Below, piece after piece: positions 5,863 through 6,535 of a stretch of DNA of 6,535 nt. This DNA is from Oligoflexia bacterium. Its GTDB lineage: Bacteria; Bdellovibrionota; UBA1018. The notes below the pieces were generated by a model. The model saw only the letters and a list, made by a program, of their open reading frames with translations, made no database searches and was not told the origin of the DNA. Position 1 is the stretch's first letter, and every line of letters starts with the position of its first letter. The position numbers were made by a program, and so were the translations under genes. Location of the stretch: positions 1 through 6,535 of the forward strand of contig CAINWE010000034.1 in assembly GCA_903854365.1 (NCBI GenBank), in the 5' to 3' direction.

Positions 5863-6535
5863 TGCGCGAAACAAAAATCTGGATCAGTATTGCCCAGCTT
5901 CTATTTCAAAGCCTCACCAACGTTTTCCGTCCAAGTGCCTGGCGATGGTCCGAGATCCTCTCGAGTACAGTTCAAAGCGGCGTCAAGAGTATCCCGATTG
6001 TCTCGCTATCCACGGCATTTGCGGGGGTCGTTGTCACCCAGCAAATTGCTTGGCACATGGACCTTGCTCTCCATGACGTTTCTATGATTCCAGGCTTCAC
6101 AGGCCAGTTTATATTTCGAGAGCTTGGCATTGCGATTCCCGCGCTCCTTTTAGTATCTAAAGTCGGGGCATCGATCACCGCCGAAGTAGGGACGATGAAA
6201 GTCACCGAACAAATTGACGCTCTCCAACTCTTGAAAATCGATCCGGTAGAATACCTCGTTTTCCCTCGCTTCATCGCAGGAGTGGTATCCAGTGTTTGCC
6301 TGACCTTAATTGCCGTAGCGGTCACCTTGGCTTGTTCTACCCTCGTGGGCATTTTTGGGTATCACTTCAGCATCCTTGAGTTTTTAAACGGAATGAAGCA
6401 TTTTATCGGAGTGGCTGATGTGGTTTGCGCCTTAGTCAAAGGAGTCACCTTTGGATCTCTGATCCCCATCGTCTCGTGCGCATACGGATTCCATTGTGAA
6501 GGAGGCGCGGAAGGGGTAGGAGCAGCAACGACTCA
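5862..6535 (+). CDS. MlaE-type ABC transporter permease B, N-terminal 224 residues; 3' end outside the window
   Basis: Second inner-membrane permease, read by translating from ATG 5862; the frame stays open to the window edge. It begins MRETKIWISIAQLLFQSL. It shares the MlaE core with permease A: REL (86-88), SKVGASITAEVGTMKVTEQI (99-118), DPVEYLVFPR (127-136), and a C-terminal VSCAYGFHCEGGAEGVGAAT region. Compared with permease A it reads RELGIAI where the family has REVGP, losing the Pro, and its first membrane segment (about 44-63) is followed by a His/Asp-bearing loop (WHMDLALHD). By alignment to permease A about 30-35 residues are missing at the right. The family assignment is secure. 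That it pairs with permease A is inferred from adjacency and paralogy. An MCE-domain protein gene is expected next but cannot be seen. Confidence 0.92.
   Translation, partial: MRETKIWISIAQLLFQSLTNVFRPSAWRWSEILSSTVQSGVKSIPIVSLSTAFAGVVVTQQIAWHMDLALHDVSMIPGFTGQFIFRELGIAIPALLLVSKVGASITAEVGTMKVTEQIDALQLLKIDPVEYLVFPRFIAGVVSSVCLTLIAVAVTLACSTLVGIFGYHFSILEFLNGMKHFIGVADVVCALVKGVTFGSLIPIVSCAYGFHCEGGAEGVGAATT

Noticed and set aside
5422..6217. A near-identical 17-base DNA match between the two permease genes (5422-5438 and 6201-6217), considered as a repeat element.
   Set aside because: It encodes the same conserved VTEQID segment in the same frame in both paralogues, so it reflects homology and protein constraint.
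5972..6352. 126-codon open frame on the minus strand inside permease B.
   Set aside because: It is antisense to the conserved MlaE core; its Thr/Arg/Ser-rich composition is what the complement of such a hydrophobic gene gives.
1..6535. CRISPR arrays, tRNA/rRNA genes, insertion sequences, phage or attachment sites.
   Set aside because: No spaced direct repeats, RNA cloverleaf, terminal inverted repeats, transposase or integrase motifs were seen; nearly every base is accounted for by protein-coding genes.

Overview
The window comes from a Gram-negative bacterium. It carries an Mla-type lipid ABC transporter and a secreted, probably outer-membrane, protein, and the composition is moderate in GC (near 50% by eye). 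Tightly packed overlapping genes, a Mla/Mce-type transporter with two different permeases and two different ATPases, and a Gly/Arg-rich PNPase tail would fit a Bdellovibrionota/Oligoflexia or deltaproteobacteria-like lineage. That placement is inference; nothing in the window fixes the taxon.

Layout: (1) bases 1-825, plus strand: the 3' part of pnp (polynucleotide phosphorylase), covering the end of the second RNase PH core, the KH and S1 domains and a Gly/Arg/Pro-rich tail. (2) 820-1740, minus strand: an unrecognised 306-residue protein with a signal peptide and beta-barrel-like composition, convergent with pnp and overlapping its last 6 bases. (3) 1741-1840: a 100-base divergent spacer, the only real intergenic region here. 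(4) 1841 to the window end, plus strand: a tightly linked series of six genes, tmk (thymidylate kinase), holB (DNA polymerase III delta'), two MlaF-like ABC ATPases and two MlaE-like permeases. The second permease runs off the right edge. Neighbouring genes in this series overlap by 4 bases (GTGA, ATGA, ATGA, ATGA) or by 1 base (TAATG), so co-transcription and translational coupling are likely.

Function: tmk and holB supply dTTP precursor and a clamp-loader subunit for DNA synthesis, a pairing also seen in other proteobacteria. The four downstream genes look like the core of one heteromeric Mce/Mla-type lipid transporter (ATPase A, ATPase B, permease A, permease B). An MCE-domain substrate-binding protein would be expected just past the right edge but is not visible.

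The most notable observation concerns the two ATPases. ATPase A has Asn in place of the H-loop His, and ATPase B has Tyr in place of the first Gly of its signature motif. In an A/B heterodimer both changes fall in the same composite ATP site, leaving the other site canonical. This predicts an asymmetric ABC transporter with one degenerate site, a design well known in other ABC families but not in the homodimeric E. coli MlaF.
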